A stretch of 64,000 nt of DNA, taken from assembly GCF_003383615.1 (NCBI RefSeq), contig NZ_QNUL01000012.1, positions 62,001-126,000 of the forward strand. The letters run 5' to 3'. This DNA is from Dyadobacter luteus (lineage in GTDB: Bacteria > Bacteroidota > Bacteroidia > Cytophagales > Spirosomataceae). Both the position numbers and the translations under genes were made by a program. This document shows positions 17,396 to 26,704 of this stretch, piece after piece. Under the pieces are notes generated by a model that saw only the letters and a list, made by a program, of their open reading frames with translations, was not told the DNA's origin and did no database searches. Numbering within the stretch: position 1 is the stretch's first letter; each line of letters starts with the position of its first letter.

Positions 17396-18223
17396 TTAGT
17401 GAATATGACCTAATGTGAACATATTGACATAATTATCTGCGACTTGCTGTGATTTGGCAGGTTGTCCAGCCATAATGCTATTATAGTCCGCTATGCTAAC
17501 ATTTGTCCCAGGGCCGTCAAAAACTTTCAGAACATCGACTAATAAGTGAACCTCGGGACCACTGGTGGTTGTCACACTTGCTTTCACGGAGCCAAAAGCT
17601 ACTTTTACCACCCTGGTGTTGTTGACTGTCCTCTGGTTATATCCTCCAAAGAGACCAATGTGATAATAAAATTTACCATTGACAGGGTTACCCTTGGAAG
17701 AACTACCTTCCAGTTTGGTAAAAATATAGCCCGAATTCCAAGCCCAGTACATTCCGTCATCCATCATTGATCCTGACGGGTCAAGCACGCCGAATCGTTT
17801 TTCGATAGGGGCGGTATTACGGGCACTGTCAACACCAACCATAAATTCAGCTGCAACATAATCTCCAAGCGGAACATTATTAAGTGTTATGTGCTGCGAG
17901 GCTTTGGTATCTTCTTTGATTAAAAAATAACTTGAATCTTGCGGTACGATGTATACACTACCATCTGCTTTCTTGAATTTTACGTTAGAAATGAAGTAGT
18001 TGAATTTAGTTATTACAAAATCTTCATTCGATGCATTTTTATAAGTGACACTGTTTAGAACAAGGTTTCTGTTACCTACAACATTGTCGAATTCGATCCG
18101 GATCTTTCCACCGGTCGCAACGAAGGTTTCCGCACTTGAACTGGCGGCACCGGAGGAGTACGAGAATAGGGTAACAGCGCAGACAGTAAATGCCAGCACC
18201 AAGTATTGATGGATACTTTTCAT
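17396..18223 (-). CDS. MbnP-like copper-binding protein (type 2)
   Basis: 275 residues. Signal peptide (about 1-26), then IRIEFDNVVGNRNLVLNSV, VITKFNYFISNVKF, VPQDSSYFLIKED, GDYVAAEFMVGVDSARN, and the canonical MYWAWNSGYIFTKLEG (about 155-170). GKFYYHIGLFGGYNQRTV and LLVDVLKVFDGP follow. This is the recognised MbnP domain order; the Trp pair in the MYWAW motif is the expected site of kynurenine formation. The last residues contain a His pair (LGHIH). Paired with MbnH type 2 directly downstream. Confidence 0.9.
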   Translation of the reverse strand: MKSIHQYLVLAFTVCAVTLFSYSSGAASSSAETFVATGGKIRIEFDNVVGNRNLVLNSVTYKNASNEDFVITKFNYFISNVKFKKADGSVYIVPQDSSYFLIKEDTKASQHITLNNVPLGDYVAAEFMVGVDSARNTAPIEKRFGVLDPSGSMMDDGMYWAWNSGYIFTKLEGSSSKGNPVNGKFYYHIGLFGGYNQRTVNNTRVVKVAFGSVKASVTTTSGPEVHLLVDVLKVFDGPGTNVSIADYNSIMAGQPAKSQQVADNYVNMFTLGHIH

Positions 18224-18308
18224 GCAGAAAATTATGTCTCGGCAAGTTGCTGCCGAGAAACTGAATAGTTTAGTAAGCTTTTAAGAAAAAAGGGATTTTG
18301 GGAAAAAG

Positions 18309-18842
18309 CTATGCGAGGGGCGGGCGGAAAATACTTCCGATTAACAGGCGACTTTTGAATAAAGATTGATAGCAATAATTGACCGTATTAACGGAAGGAA
18401 ACGGAGTAAGCAGATTAGAGTCGAACAAATAACTGTTACTGGAACTCATCACCTGGTAAATCAGACTAGCTATATAATCATGCTCAGCCTGACGTTCTTG
18501 TTGTTCACTGGCTTCGGCAAGTTTTTTAGCCAGGTAACATTTTCCATTGCATTTCAACTTTGGTTTGTCCCGGTTAACACAAAGTGATTTGGCTATATAT
18601 TCCTTTCTAACTTCATAGTCCAGGCATACAAGAGGGATCACCCATGCTTTTACAAGCATCAGTATTAACAGGCCATAGCCGATCCATTGTTTTTTTGAAC
18701 TTATCAATTTGAAGCAGTCTGAATAGAATATTGAAAATTTCAGAAGTATCAGGCAAAGATAGGTACTGACCTTTGAAAGTAAATGTCCAGTAGAAAATTT
18801 AGATAAACTAAAATTTCGAATGTAAGATCTTTGAGAGGACAT
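18309..18842 (-). CDS. CGKCY-motif small membrane protein (block A, copy 2)
   Basis: Similar along residues 47-177 to the block B protein at 40857-41252. The membrane segment is about 53-73. The motif CVNRDKPKLKCNGKCY gives C-x9-C-x3-C, and the C-terminus reads SIFRPPLA. The first 45 residues have no counterpart in the homolog. An in-frame TTG at 18707 would give the matching shorter form, so the start is uncertain. It precedes MbnP type 2 by 85 bases. Function unknown; metal-binding proposed. Confidence 0.68.
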   Translation of the reverse strand: MSSQRSYIRNFSLSKFSTGHLLSKVSTYLCLILLKFSIFYSDCFKLISSKKQWIGYGLLILMLVKAWVIPLVCLDYEVRKEYIAKSLCVNRDKPKLKCNGKCYLAKKLAEASEQQERQAEHDYIASLIYQVMSSSNSYLFDSNLLTPFPSVNTVNYCYQSLFKSRLLIGSIFRPPLA

Positions 18843-19024
18843 TTCATAAAGTTAGAAACTAAGTGCTGTACCCAGGCGTTGTTGGTACCGAAGTGATGAT
18901 GAAATACACGCCAGGATTGAACATGTGTAAACATTAGTAAGTATGGAGCCGGTCTCTTTGCTCATTGATAATATTCCAAGATTTACAACTCACAACTTTA
19001 CCTTTAAATAACTTCAAAGTATTT

Positions 19025-19753
19025 ATGAAAATTCTTGCACGACCTGTCTCTGTTGGCTTAGCCTATGTCGCATTTCTCTTTCTTGGTCTTCTCCCAGGAG
19101 TCTCAAAGGCGCAAAAGCAGCTGAGCATTGATGAATTTGAGAGCAAGCTGTCTGAGTATCCCAACGCCCAATTGCTTGATGTACGCACTGCCGCGGAATA
19201 TCAGGACGGTCACCTTAAAAATTCAAAAAACATGGATGTAAAATCAGCTGGTTTCAAGGAAAGCATAGATGACTTAGATAAAAGTAAGCCGGTTTTTGTC
19301 TATTGTTTGTCAGGAGGTCGTAGCTCATCTGCTGCGAAGCAACTGTCAGAAAATGGTTTTAGTCAGGTTTATGATTTGAAGGGTGGTTATTTGAAGTGGT
19401 CTACGTCCGGAAAAACGGTGGATGGTGTTCAACATACAGCTGCGAAAGGGATGTCAAAGGCGGACTTTACTAAATTAACGTCATCTTCACGGATTGTTCT
19501 TATAGATTTTTATGCAAAATGGTGTGGGCCTTGTATTAAAATGCTACCTACGGTAAGTAAATTGAAATCTGAATATCGGGGGCGTGCTACTATTGAAACC
19601 GTCAACTATGATCCAAATAAAACGCTAGCCAAGGAATTGGGAATCGATGAGATACCTGCGTTTCTTCTATACAAAGATGCTAAGCTTGTTACCCGCAAGA
19701 ATGGGATGATGGAAGAAGCAGATTTTCGTCAGCTAATAGAGAGCGTGTTCTAG
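19025..19753 (+). CDS. Secreted rhodanese-thioredoxin fusion protein
   Basis: 242 residues: signal peptide (about 1-32, ending SKAQ), rhodanese domain (about 36-130) with active Cys in CLSGGRSS (about 99-106), then a thioredoxin domain (about 145-242) with WCGPC (about 174-178). The start is 19025, giving a clean signal peptide; 18965 would not. The fusion would take sulfane sulfur or reduce persulfide in the periplasm. It is divergent from block A and lies near an AraC gene. Confidence 0.88.
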   Translation: MKILARPVSVGLAYVAFLFLGLLPGVSKAQKQLSIDEFESKLSEYPNAQLLDVRTAAEYQDGHLKNSKNMDVKSAGFKESIDDLDKSKPVFVYCLSGGRSSSAAKQLSENGFSQVYDLKGGYLKWSTSGKTVDGVQHTAAKGMSKADFTKLTSSSRIVLIDFYAKWCGPCIKMLPTVSKLKSEYRGRATIETVNYDPNKTLAKELGIDEIPAFLLYKDAKLVTRKNGMMEEADFRQLIESVF

Positions 19754-19814
19754 AAACTAACATAAAACGCTTTGCATTTTCCCTTAGTTAAGTGAACGAT
19801 ATATACAGTCGCAA

Positions 19815-20702
19815 TCACTCCTGGACAGCAGATAGTTTTAAGCTATGCTGATGATGACTGAGAAATTCTGAAATGGTTTCATTTGTTAGCGTCTTGAAAA
19901 AACGCATAAGATGATTTGGCTCGGAAAAGCCAAATTCGTATGCAATTTCGCTTGTTGTTTGGTTCGAATAAATCAGCTGAGTTTGGATTTCAGAAATAAG
20001 ACGGCGTTTGATTAACTCTGTGGCAGTAACATTAAATTGCGATTTTACAGCCTTATTGAGAGTGATTCTGCTTATACCCAGAAGCTCGGTGTAGTCATTG
20101 ATTCGTTGTTTTGTTCGAATATTGGTTTCCAGTAATCTTTTGAACTGGTAAGCGTAGTTATTGCCAACATTGTCCAGCGACAAGTTATTCTGACTGGAAT
20201 ACTGCCGATTAAGAGTTTGTAGCAGGTAATACAGCTGAGAACGAATGATATGGGCACTATCAGGTCTGACAGTGAGCAGCTCCGATTTTATTTCAGTGAG
20301 TATGCTACATGATTTTGACATCTCCATACTCGTAACATCCATCCGCAATGGATGCTGCAATTCATAAAAGTACAGCAGACGATATGTAAAAAGTTTGTCT
20401 GCAAAAAACTCGTTGAGAAAGTCCTCTTGAAAAATCAACGACGTGAAATCCAGCAGATCCTTATTCATTTTCCACTGTCTGTTCTGGAATGCGGAAATGA
20501 AAATAATTGCATTGTCACCCACATTAATTTCGTGGTGATTTAGTATCAGTGTACCTTCTGCCTTTTTAAAGAAAAGGATTTCAAAATAGTCTGTGTTGTA
20601 GACATCCGTATTGAGGTAAGAATCACTGACCTGATCTCCTGATAAGACATTCAATAGAAAATCAACCCCACATTCAGTTTTGTTAAATTGAATCGTCTTC
20701 AT
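19815..20702 (-). CDS. AraC family transcriptional regulator
   Basis: 295 residues: an N-terminal cupin-type region (about 1-150) and the C-terminal AraC HTH (about 195-285), with FGFSEPNHLMRFFK near the end. The family reading is clear, the ligand is not. It is divergent from the MBL-fold gene at 20957 with a 254-base intergenic region, so it may control that gene (inference). Confidence 0.88.
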   Translation of the reverse strand: MKTIQFNKTECGVDFLLNVLSGDQVSDSYLNTDVYNTDYFEILFFKKAEGTLILNHHEINVGDNAIIFISAFQNRQWKMNKDLLDFTSLIFQEDFLNEFFADKLFTYRLLYFYELQHPLRMDVTSMEMSKSCSILTEIKSELLTVRPDSAHIIRSQLYYLLQTLNRQYSSQNNLSLDNVGNNYAYQFKRLLETNIRTKQRINDYTELLGISRITLNKAVKSQFNVTATELIKRRLISEIQTQLIYSNQTTSEIAYEFGFSEPNHLMRFFKTLTNETISEFLSHHQHSLKLSAVQE

Positions 20703-20956
20703 AAATGCAGTTTACTGATTACGGTCAAATTTATGACAATATATTAAGACATAAAGCCCCACTTCTGAAAGAAAAGGATTTCTGGCTGCGCCATTTGAGT
20801 GGTGGGGAATTTAGGTTGGGCTTATCAAAATGGTAGTAACAACATAGGTATTGATAGCTATCAGTTATCCCGCCACTACGACCTTTGCATTCAGATAACC
20901 ACTCCAGCATTATTAGGGGAAATGGTATGATAACATGTAAAAACAAATAAAACAAT

Positions 20957-21796
20957 ATGAAAAAAGTACTTTTAGCAATCGCTTTGCTTGTATCATCAGG
21001 CTCACTATTTGCCCAGACCAAAAGCGCTTCTGAGCCTAATATTCAGCTGATTAGAAACGCAACGTTAGTGATTGAGTATGCTGGTAAGAAAATTCTGATT
21101 GATCCAATGTTATCTGCCAAAGGTGCATTCCAATCTTTCGCCGGAATACAGAAAAATCCGACAGTCGATTTGAAAATGCCAGTAAGTGAAGTCATTGGTG
21201 GAGTTGATCTGGTAATGGTGACACACTCTCATGTTGATCATTTTGATTCTACTGCTAGTAATGCGCTCGATAAATCTGTGCACCTTATTAATCAGCCTTC
21301 TGATAAGGATTTTTTCAATAAGGAAGGTTTTACAAAAGCCGCTGTTTTAGACAAAGAGATGGTATGGAATGGTATAAGCATTCATAGAGTTGATGGGGAG
21401 CACGGTAGTGGTAAAGTACTTGAGATGATGGGCAAAACCTCCGGATTTGTATTAATGGCTAAAAACCAGCCAACAATTTACATCGTTGGCGATGCCATCT
21501 GGACAGAAAATATCAACAAGAATATCAAGAGATTTAAGCCTGATTACATTGTTGTAAATTCTGGTGGAGCGTTTATTCCAGGTTTTGAAAGCACCCCAAT
21601 ACTTATGGATGATGAAGCCACAATGCAATTGGTAGGTCAAAGTGGCAAGGCCAAAGTAATTGCTGTACATATGAATGCTTTGGACCACTGCCGCACTACA
21701 AGGGCTAAGTTGAGTCAAAAAGCAGCAGAACTAAATATCGGGAAGGAAAAACTCCTTATTCCACAGGACGGAGATGTAATAAAGCTTTCCATTTGA
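20957..21796 (+). CDS. Secreted MBL-fold metallo-hydrolase
   Basis: 279 residues: signal peptide (about 1-21, ending LFAQT), then IRNATLVIEYAGKKILIDPM and the metal motif THSHVDHFD (about 95-103), with later DGEHGSGK and GDAIW. Metals come from the HxHxDH motif and H142-region histidines. It is a paralog of the cytoplasmic protein at 5077-5841. A good terminator hairpin follows at 21852. The substrate is unknown; UlaG-like lactonases are the nearest family. Confidence 0.86.
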   Translation: MKKVLLAIALLVSSGSLFAQTKSASEPNIQLIRNATLVIEYAGKKILIDPMLSAKGAFQSFAGIQKNPTVDLKMPVSEVIGGVDLVMVTHSHVDHFDSTASNALDKSVHLINQPSDKDFFNKEGFTKAAVLDKEMVWNGISIHRVDGEHGSGKVLEMMGKTSGFVLMAKNQPTIYIVGDAIWTENINKNIKRFKPDYIVVNSGGAFIPGFESTPILMDDEATMQLVGQSGKAKVIAVHMNALDHCRTTRAKLSQKAAELNIGKEKLLIPQDGDVIKLSI

Positions 21797-21851
21797 TTGC
21801 TAGGCAAATTCAATCGAATCCAACACAAATTCAGGAAGTGAAGAATAGCGT

Positions 21852-21883
21852 TCCCGTCTGTATTTTCAGGCGGGAATTTTTTG
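21852..21883 (+). terminator. Rho-independent terminator after the MBL gene
   Basis: Stem of 10 bases (TTCCCGTCTG at 21852-21861 with CAGGCGGGAA at 21868-21877, one G-T pair), 6-base loop, then six T at 21878-21883. Confidence 0.85.
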
Positions 21884-22143
21884 ACTGTTCCTTACTTTTG
21901 TTTAATAAAAATTGTTCTCAATCACAGATGTATAGCTATCGGAAAAAGGACTTTGGTGTGACTCCATCCATATTGCGAGAATACATTTGTCACTGTCATT
22001 TAAATCCTATTCCGCAAGAACGTACTTAAAGTTGTTCAACATTCGTTTTAAAACCACTCTTAGAGTATATTTGCTTTTTCTAAAATTTAATTGCTTTGCT
22101 TCTTAACTTCGACATCACACGTCTGACAAAACAGCAAATCCTA

Positions 22144-22527
22144 ATGGCTCGCAAATGGGCGCTTGTGGCTATTGTTGCGATTGTGTGTGTGCAAAGTTTT
22201 TTGGGGTACATCGTTTACTATTCTCTGGATGCTCCGTCCAACTTCCAAAAGGAGTACACACAAACTGGCGAAAAGCTGGAAACGATTCATAATAAAACCA
22301 AAGAGGGCCTTCTTTCTTTGCTCGACTACGGACAAAAACCCACTCAGAAAAAACAAACAGCACCTACTCAACTGGCTGTGAGTTTCAACCTTTTTATCCA
22401 CAACGGGCAGGTCAGCCTGCCTGTCAGCACTGTAACGGAATTAAGAACCAATAATTCCTATCATTACACTGCCAACTACGCGCAAGCGCACTTTGAGATA
22501 ATTCCGCATCCCCCGCAGTTTAGTTAA
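22144..22527 (+). CDS. Small membrane-anchored protein of unknown function
   Basis: 127 residues. The N-terminal membrane segment (about 5-25) is followed by a Lys/Glu-rich region and a C-terminus ending IIPHPPQFS. There is no cysteine motif, but the layout (one helix, charged region, C-terminal PP) resembles the CGKCY family. ATG 22144 is preferred over TTG 22096, which would extend a less likely N-terminus. It lies about 125 bases before the bd-like oxidoreductase and may belong to it. Confidence 0.6.
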   Translation: MARKWALVAIVAIVCVQSFLGYIVYYSLDAPSNFQKEYTQTGEKLETIHNKTKEGLLSLLDYGQKPTQKKQTAPTQLAVSFNLFIHNGQVSLPVSTVTELRTNNSYHYTANYAQAHFEIIPHPPQFS

Positions 22528-22652
22528 TCTTTGATCATTTTACCGGATTTCAAAAATCTGGATTGTATTACTACGTCCTGTCACATTCAGATTTGATTGT
22601 GGAGGGTTTGGTATATCATTGATTTTCATTGTATTAATCAAATTACTCAAAA

Positions 22653-24080
22653 ATGGATTTTCCCATATTTCACCTGGATTTTATGGGCGACAGGCTGCTT
22701 ATTGCCATCATCGCCGTAATCCACGTCATGATAAACCATGGGCTCGCAGTAGGATTTATTCCGCTGGTAACCTGGCTCGAATACAAAGGATTTAAAAAAG
22801 CGGAAGACGCACAGATCACAGGACCTGATTGGGACAAATTAGCTTACCGCTTAATGACGGTAGCCTTCATTATCACCACCACGGTTGGTGCGATGACGGG
22901 CGTGGGTATCTGGCTGGCCGCTTCGCTTGTCAACCCGGCCTCAATCGGTTCACTCATACGGGTTTTTTACGGCGCATGGTTCACAGAATGGATTGTCTTT
23001 GTTACAGAAGTCATCCTTATCCTGATCTATTATCTTTCCTGGAAAAAGTCGCTGAAAAGTGTTGAGGCGAAATCCAGGCACATCATGTTTGGTACCTTTT
23101 TGAGCATTGCTTCCTGGATTACCATGAGCATTATTGTCTCCATCCTCGGGTTTATGATGGATACAGGCAGCTGGGTTGAAAACAAAACTTTTATTTCGGG
23201 CTTTTCGAATCCGATCTATTTGCCCCAGCTTGCTTTCCGTACACCAATGGCTGCGCTGATGGCCGGAACAATTGCACTTTTTCTGACGGTGCTTTTTACA
23301 AAAAGGGATACATCCATCCGTATTCTTGCCACACAGGCGATTGGTAAATGGATCATTGTCGCTTCTATATTCTCGGCGCTTGGTGCTTACTGGTACTATA
23401 GCCGGATTCCGCACCTGATGATCGGAAACATACAGATCGCTGTGGGGACCATGGATTTTCAAAGCTGGTATAACTTACTGGTCTGGTTTATTTTTGGAGC
23501 AATATCTGTTTCTATGCTCATAGCGCTGGTTACGATACTGAAACCGAAGCTAAAAATTCCAAAGCTCGTCTACATCATTCCGGTCATTGCTGTACTTGGT
23601 TTTGCAGGTATCTTCGAAAGAATCAGAGAATTCATTCGTAAGCCTTATGTGATCGGAAATTATATGTATTCCAATACGCTCAGGGTAGAGGATTACCCTC
23701 TTTTTAAACGTGACGGATTGTTGACATATGCGACTTACTCTCCTGTTAAAGAAGTTACAGAAGATAACAAGTTGATTGCCGGAGAACAGATTTTTCTGAT
23801 AGCTTGTAGCCGTTGTCATACTACCAATGGCATCAACTCGCTGATTGACAAGTTTGAGCAGATGTACAGTTTTAAAAATCACGAACCGCTCAATGGCGCT
23901 TCGATGAAAGCCTATATTTCCAACATCCAGAATGCGCGTTATTTTATGCCGCCTTTTCCGGGTAACGATAAGGAATTAGACGCACTTGTGGCTTACATCC
24001 AGGAAATTCAAAAGACACAGACACCAGAGGCTAACCTTATTCCGGAAACTGAGATGAGCCACGATTCAATCGCAAAATAA
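22653..24080 (+). CDS. Cytochrome bd-like membrane subunit with C-terminal cytochrome c domain
   Basis: 475 residues: about nine membrane segments, then a periplasmic cytochrome c domain with CSRCH at about 389-393 and a Met-rich PPFPG loop. The membrane part resembles cytochrome bd subunit I (CydA superfamily): VGAMTGVGIWLAAS resembles the GxVTG region, and IHVMINHG carries the expected heme-ligand His. Fusions of this sort are known in the diverse bd family as cytochrome-c-linked forms. The next gene at 24101 probably encodes its partner. Function as an oxygen or other redox reductase is inferred. Confidence 0.72.
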   Translation: MDFPIFHLDFMGDRLLIAIIAVIHVMINHGLAVGFIPLVTWLEYKGFKKAEDAQITGPDWDKLAYRLMTVAFIITTTVGAMTGVGIWLAASLVNPASIGSLIRVFYGAWFTEWIVFVTEVILILIYYLSWKKSLKSVEAKSRHIMFGTFLSIASWITMSIIVSILGFMMDTGSWVENKTFISGFSNPIYLPQLAFRTPMAALMAGTIALFLTVLFTKRDTSIRILATQAIGKWIIVASIFSALGAYWYYSRIPHLMIGNIQIAVGTMDFQSWYNLLVWFIFGAISVSMLIALVTILKPKLKIPKLVYIIPVIAVLGFAGIFERIREFIRKPYVIGNYMYSNTLRVEDYPLFKRDGLLTYATYSPVKEVTEDNKLIAGEQIFLIACSRCHTTNGINSLIDKFEQMYSFKNHEPLNGASMKAYISNIQNARYFMPPFPGNDKELDALVAYIQEIQKTQTPEANLIPETEMSHDSIAK

Positions 24081-24100
24081 ACTTTAACGGATTTTCACAA

Positions 24101-25432
24101 ATGACTTTATACAATATTCTGCTTGCGGCTCAGGTACCTGTTCCGCGCGATTTGCCGTTGCCACTTCCGTTACCACATGGCGTTCTTGTTGTCCTGCTGG
24201 TCTTGTCTTTTCTTGCGCACATCCTTTTTATTAATCTGATGGTCGGAGGGAGTATTCTCACGCTTTGGAGTGAGATAAAAGGACTGAAAGATAAAGATTA
24301 CGATGTTTTCTCTCAGGAATTGGCCAGTACCATCACTGTCAATAAAAGTATGGCCGTTGTGCTTGGTGTTGCTCCGTTATTGTCTATCAACACGCTTTAC
24401 ACCGTTTATTTTTATTCGGCCAATGCGCTGACAGGGCTTTTCTGGATTGCCATTATTCCGCTGACAACGATCGCTTTTCTCCTTACCTATGCGCATAAGT
24501 ACTCCTGGAATATTCTTTCCAGTAATAAAGCGCTACATATTTCGATGATGGCGATTTCGGTGGCGATATTTCTTTTTATTCCTTTCATTTTTCTGACCAA
24601 CATCAATTTAATGTTGTTCCCTGAAAAATGGAATACGATAGAAGGTTTTCTGGATGCATTGCTTTTGCCGAACGTATTTCCAAGGTATCTGCATTTTATT
24701 TTTGCATCGCTGGCCATTACCGGGCTGTTTGTCTTCTGGTATTTTGGAAGAAAGAAGTATGAGTTCGAGCAGCACTTTACTACCCTTACTCGCTATGAGA
24801 TCAGAAAAAAAGCATATTCTCTGACACTTATGGCGTCTGTCGTCCAGTTTCTGATCGGGCCTGTGGTACTGCTAACGCTACCCACCAAAGGAATGAGCTG
24901 GCAAATGGTGCTTACAATTTTGATCGGAGCTGCGTTTTCAATTCCTGCGTTGTACTGGATATGGAAAGGGGTGACAGGTCCTGCCGAAAATATTGCGACA
25001 AACTTCAAAAAGGTTGCTTCTGTGCTGACAATCACTGTGATATGTATGGGTTCAGGCCGGCATCTATACCGTGCGACAGCCCTGGCTCCCCATCAGAAAC
25101 TGGTTGCCGAGGCTACGAAAGTTTATCAGGCAGAAGTGAAAAAGGCAACCGCCGAAGCCAATTTACCCGGTAATAAAAAGGCCGTTTCTGACGATGCCGG
25201 TCAAACTATTTTTGAAACAAAATGCTCAGCATGCCATGCAATGGATATGAAAGTTGTTGGCCCGCCGGTGACAGAAATGGTCGAAATTTATAAAGGGAAT
25301 CAGGTGGCCTTGCAGGATTGGATTCGGGCACCGGGAAAAAAGCGGGCTGACGCGCCTCAAATGCCCGCGCTGGGCTTGTCTGAACAGGAGCTCAAAGAGG
25401 TTTCCGAGTACATTCTAAAACAAGGCAAATGA
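24101..25432 (+). CDS. Membrane subunit with C-terminal cytochrome c domain, partner of the bd-like protein
   Basis: 443 residues: about eight hydrophobic segments (30-310) and a C-terminal cytochrome c domain with CSACH (about 369-373) and a Met ligand in APQMPALG. Starts 20 bases after the bd-like gene and overlaps the next gene by 4 bases. The membrane part is distantly like the bd-type fold (LPHGVLVVLLVLSFLAHILF near 23-42) and likely forms a heterodimer with the upstream protein. Substrate unknown. Confidence 0.7.
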   Translation: MTLYNILLAAQVPVPRDLPLPLPLPHGVLVVLLVLSFLAHILFINLMVGGSILTLWSEIKGLKDKDYDVFSQELASTITVNKSMAVVLGVAPLLSINTLYTVYFYSANALTGLFWIAIIPLTTIAFLLTYAHKYSWNILSSNKALHISMMAISVAIFLFIPFIFLTNINLMLFPEKWNTIEGFLDALLLPNVFPRYLHFIFASLAITGLFVFWYFGRKKYEFEQHFTTLTRYEIRKKAYSLTLMASVVQFLIGPVVLLTLPTKGMSWQMVLTILIGAAFSIPALYWIWKGVTGPAENIATNFKKVASVLTITVICMGSGRHLYRATALAPHQKLVAEATKVYQAEVKKATAEANLPGNKKAVSDDAGQTIFETKCSACHAMDMKVVGPPVTEMVEIYKGNQVALQDWIRAPGKKRADAPQMPALGLSEQELKEVSEYILKQGK

Positions 25433-25659
25433 TGTTAAACTATGCCGGGCAGTTTCTGTCCGGCTTTTACAGGTACATAACTATGTTCGTATTAATAATT
25501 TCCGTCGCTTGCGTTGCGATCTTCTTGTTGATTATCGCAACAACAGTTCGCATAAGTCTTGAACTTGTTAAAATTCGTAGAAAGGGTTTGTCGCTGGGAC
25601 GATATTTGAAACCTGAAGGATCAATAGAGCAAGGTAATCAGGTCAGTTATGAAAAATAG
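25429..25659 (+). CDS. Small membrane protein, bd-like operon
   Basis: 76 residues with one membrane segment (about 17-42) and a basic tail. The start ATG overlaps the stop of the cytochrome subunit by 4 bases (ATGA), so it is probably translationally coupled. Its end overlaps the next tiny ORF. It may be a stabilising subunit like CydX of cytochrome bd (inference); no family recognised. Confidence 0.6.
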   Translation: MMLNYAGQFLSGFYRYITMFVLIISVACVAIFLLIIATTVRISLELVKIRRKGLSLGRYLKPEGSIEQGNQVSYEK

Positions 25660-25777
25660 TCAGATTGTCAAAAAGAATAAGACTGACAGGAACAGTAGAA
25701 ATAAAGTTGTCCGCGCAGTCGCAGTGATTATTTTATTGCTGTTACTCTTTGTTTCGATGCTGCTGGGGCTGCTTTGA
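25649..25777 (+). CDS. Tiny 42-residue membrane protein
   Basis: A 42-residue ORF beginning MKNSQIVKKNK, then a single strong membrane helix at about 22-40. It overlaps the end of the preceding ORF by 11 bases, and its position and composition (basic start, Leu-rich helix) suggest a CydX-like accessory peptide. No homolog seen in the window. Confidence 0.5.
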   Translation: MKNSQIVKKNKTDRNSRNKVVRAVAVIILLLLLFVSMLLGLL

Positions 25778-25807
25778 GTTTAAGAAAAGTTTTGGATTTA
25801 TAACAAA

Positions 25808-26149
25808 ATGAATTTTAGCAATATGGAAATAATTAAACAGCCATGGCTGCACAAGATGCAGCGAAAATGGGGCTTGGAAACAACCCGGGAGGTTCTTTTA
25901 ACCCTTGCCGTTTTTACACTCTCAGGCTCTACGGTCGTCTGGCTTAGGAAGGGATTGTTTAAACTTTTAGAATACGACGTAACAACACCATTTTGGCTGA
26001 AAGCGGTAGTCTATATACTGTTTATCTTCCCGACCTATCATACTTTGCTGCTTTGCTACGGTTTTCTTTTGGGGCAATTCTCATTCTTTTGGCAAAAGGA
26101 GAAAAAAATGATTCGCTGGTTGGTTCTGAAAATTTATTCTGAAAAGTGA
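25808..26149 (+). CDS. DUF6787-like small membrane protein
   Basis: 113 residues with two hydrophobic segments (about 30-50, 65-90). The MQRKWGLETTREVLLTLAVF start fits the DUF6787 pattern, recalled from the family rather than searched. It follows the tiny ORF by 30 bases on the same strand and precedes a strong terminator. Probably the end of the bd-like operon; function unknown. Confidence 0.6.
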   Translation: MNFSNMEIIKQPWLHKMQRKWGLETTREVLLTLAVFTLSGSTVVWLRKGLFKLLEYDVTTPFWLKAVVYILFIFPTYHTLLLCYGFLLGQFSFFWQKEKKMIRWLVLKIYSEK

Positions 26150-26162
26150 CTTTATTCTTTCG

Positions 26163-26196
26163 GCTTTGGGTGAAATGAAATTGCCCAAAGCTTTTT
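26163..26196 (+). terminator. Rho-independent terminator at the end of the bd-like operon
   Basis: Stem GCTTTGGGT (26163-26171) with GCCCAAAGC (26183-26191), one G-T pair, 11-base loop, followed by TTTTT at 26192-26196. Confidence 0.8.
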
Positions 26197-26272
26197 GGTT
26201 ACTTCACTAATCGCGAAGCGACCTCATAGTATTATGATTTTGATTAAAAATGGTAAAGTGTTTTAAGGAGTC

Positions 26273-26704
26273 ATGTCTTACTTTTGCACGATAAATAAAA
26301 TCGCACATCTGTTGAGAAATACAAAAAGGTGGATATCACTTGGCTTGCTAAGCCTCATGCTCATTAAAGTGTGTGTGATACCTCTTTTGTATCTGGACTT
26401 CGAGATCCGCCGGGATTATATCATTGCCAATCTTTGCGAAAACCGAAACAAACCTCAGCTAAAATGTAACGGAAAATGTTACCTGGCCAAAAGGCTGGCT
26501 GAGGTAGAAAAGCAGCAACAAAAGCAAGCAGAACAAGATTACGTTTCAAAGCTGTTGTTCCAACCTATGGATTTGAAAACGTTTGAGATCGAATTTCAAA
26601 TGCTCCGTTTTCTTAAAGCTAATCTGATCACTTATCAGTATTCACCGGACTTACACCCATCATCTCTGCCATCCGGTGTTTTTCATCCTCCGTCACTGAT
26701 CTGA
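26273..26704 (+). CDS. CGKCY-motif small membrane protein, standalone copy
   Basis: 143 residues: membrane segment (about 20-40), then CENRNKPQLKCNGKCYLAK (C-x9-C-x3-C at about 58-72), a Lys/Gln-rich helix, and a C-terminus with GVFHPPS. It is the only copy not beside an MbnP gene and lies next to the bd-like cytochrome genes. An AAGGAG stretch lies 2 bases before the ATG, unusually close. A paralog of 18309 and 40857. Confidence 0.72.
   Translation: MSYFCTINKIAHLLRNTKRWISLGLLSLMLIKVCVIPLLYLDFEIRRDYIIANLCENRNKPQLKCNGKCYLAKRLAEVEKQQQKQAEQDYVSKLLFQPMDLKTFEIEFQMLRFLKANLITYQYSPDLHPSSLPSGVFHPPSLI

Larger units (their letters stand above)
11995..18842 (-). repeat. Duplicated gene block A (MbnP/MbnH/SCO)
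   Basis: Ten genes in the same order and orientation as block B (32903-41252): CGKCY protein, MbnP type 2, MbnH type 2, CGKCY protein, MbnP type 1, MbnH type 1, tiny membrane protein, lipoprotein, SCO, cytochrome c. Members are clearly homologous pair by pair. Block B has two extra genes. Confidence 0.85.

Noticed and set aside
21793..22029. 78-residue plus-strand ORF ending with an AraC-like FGVTPS stretch
   Set aside because: It overlaps the terminator hairpin at 21852-21883, and only a short tail resembles AraC, so it is probably a chance frame or a small relic.
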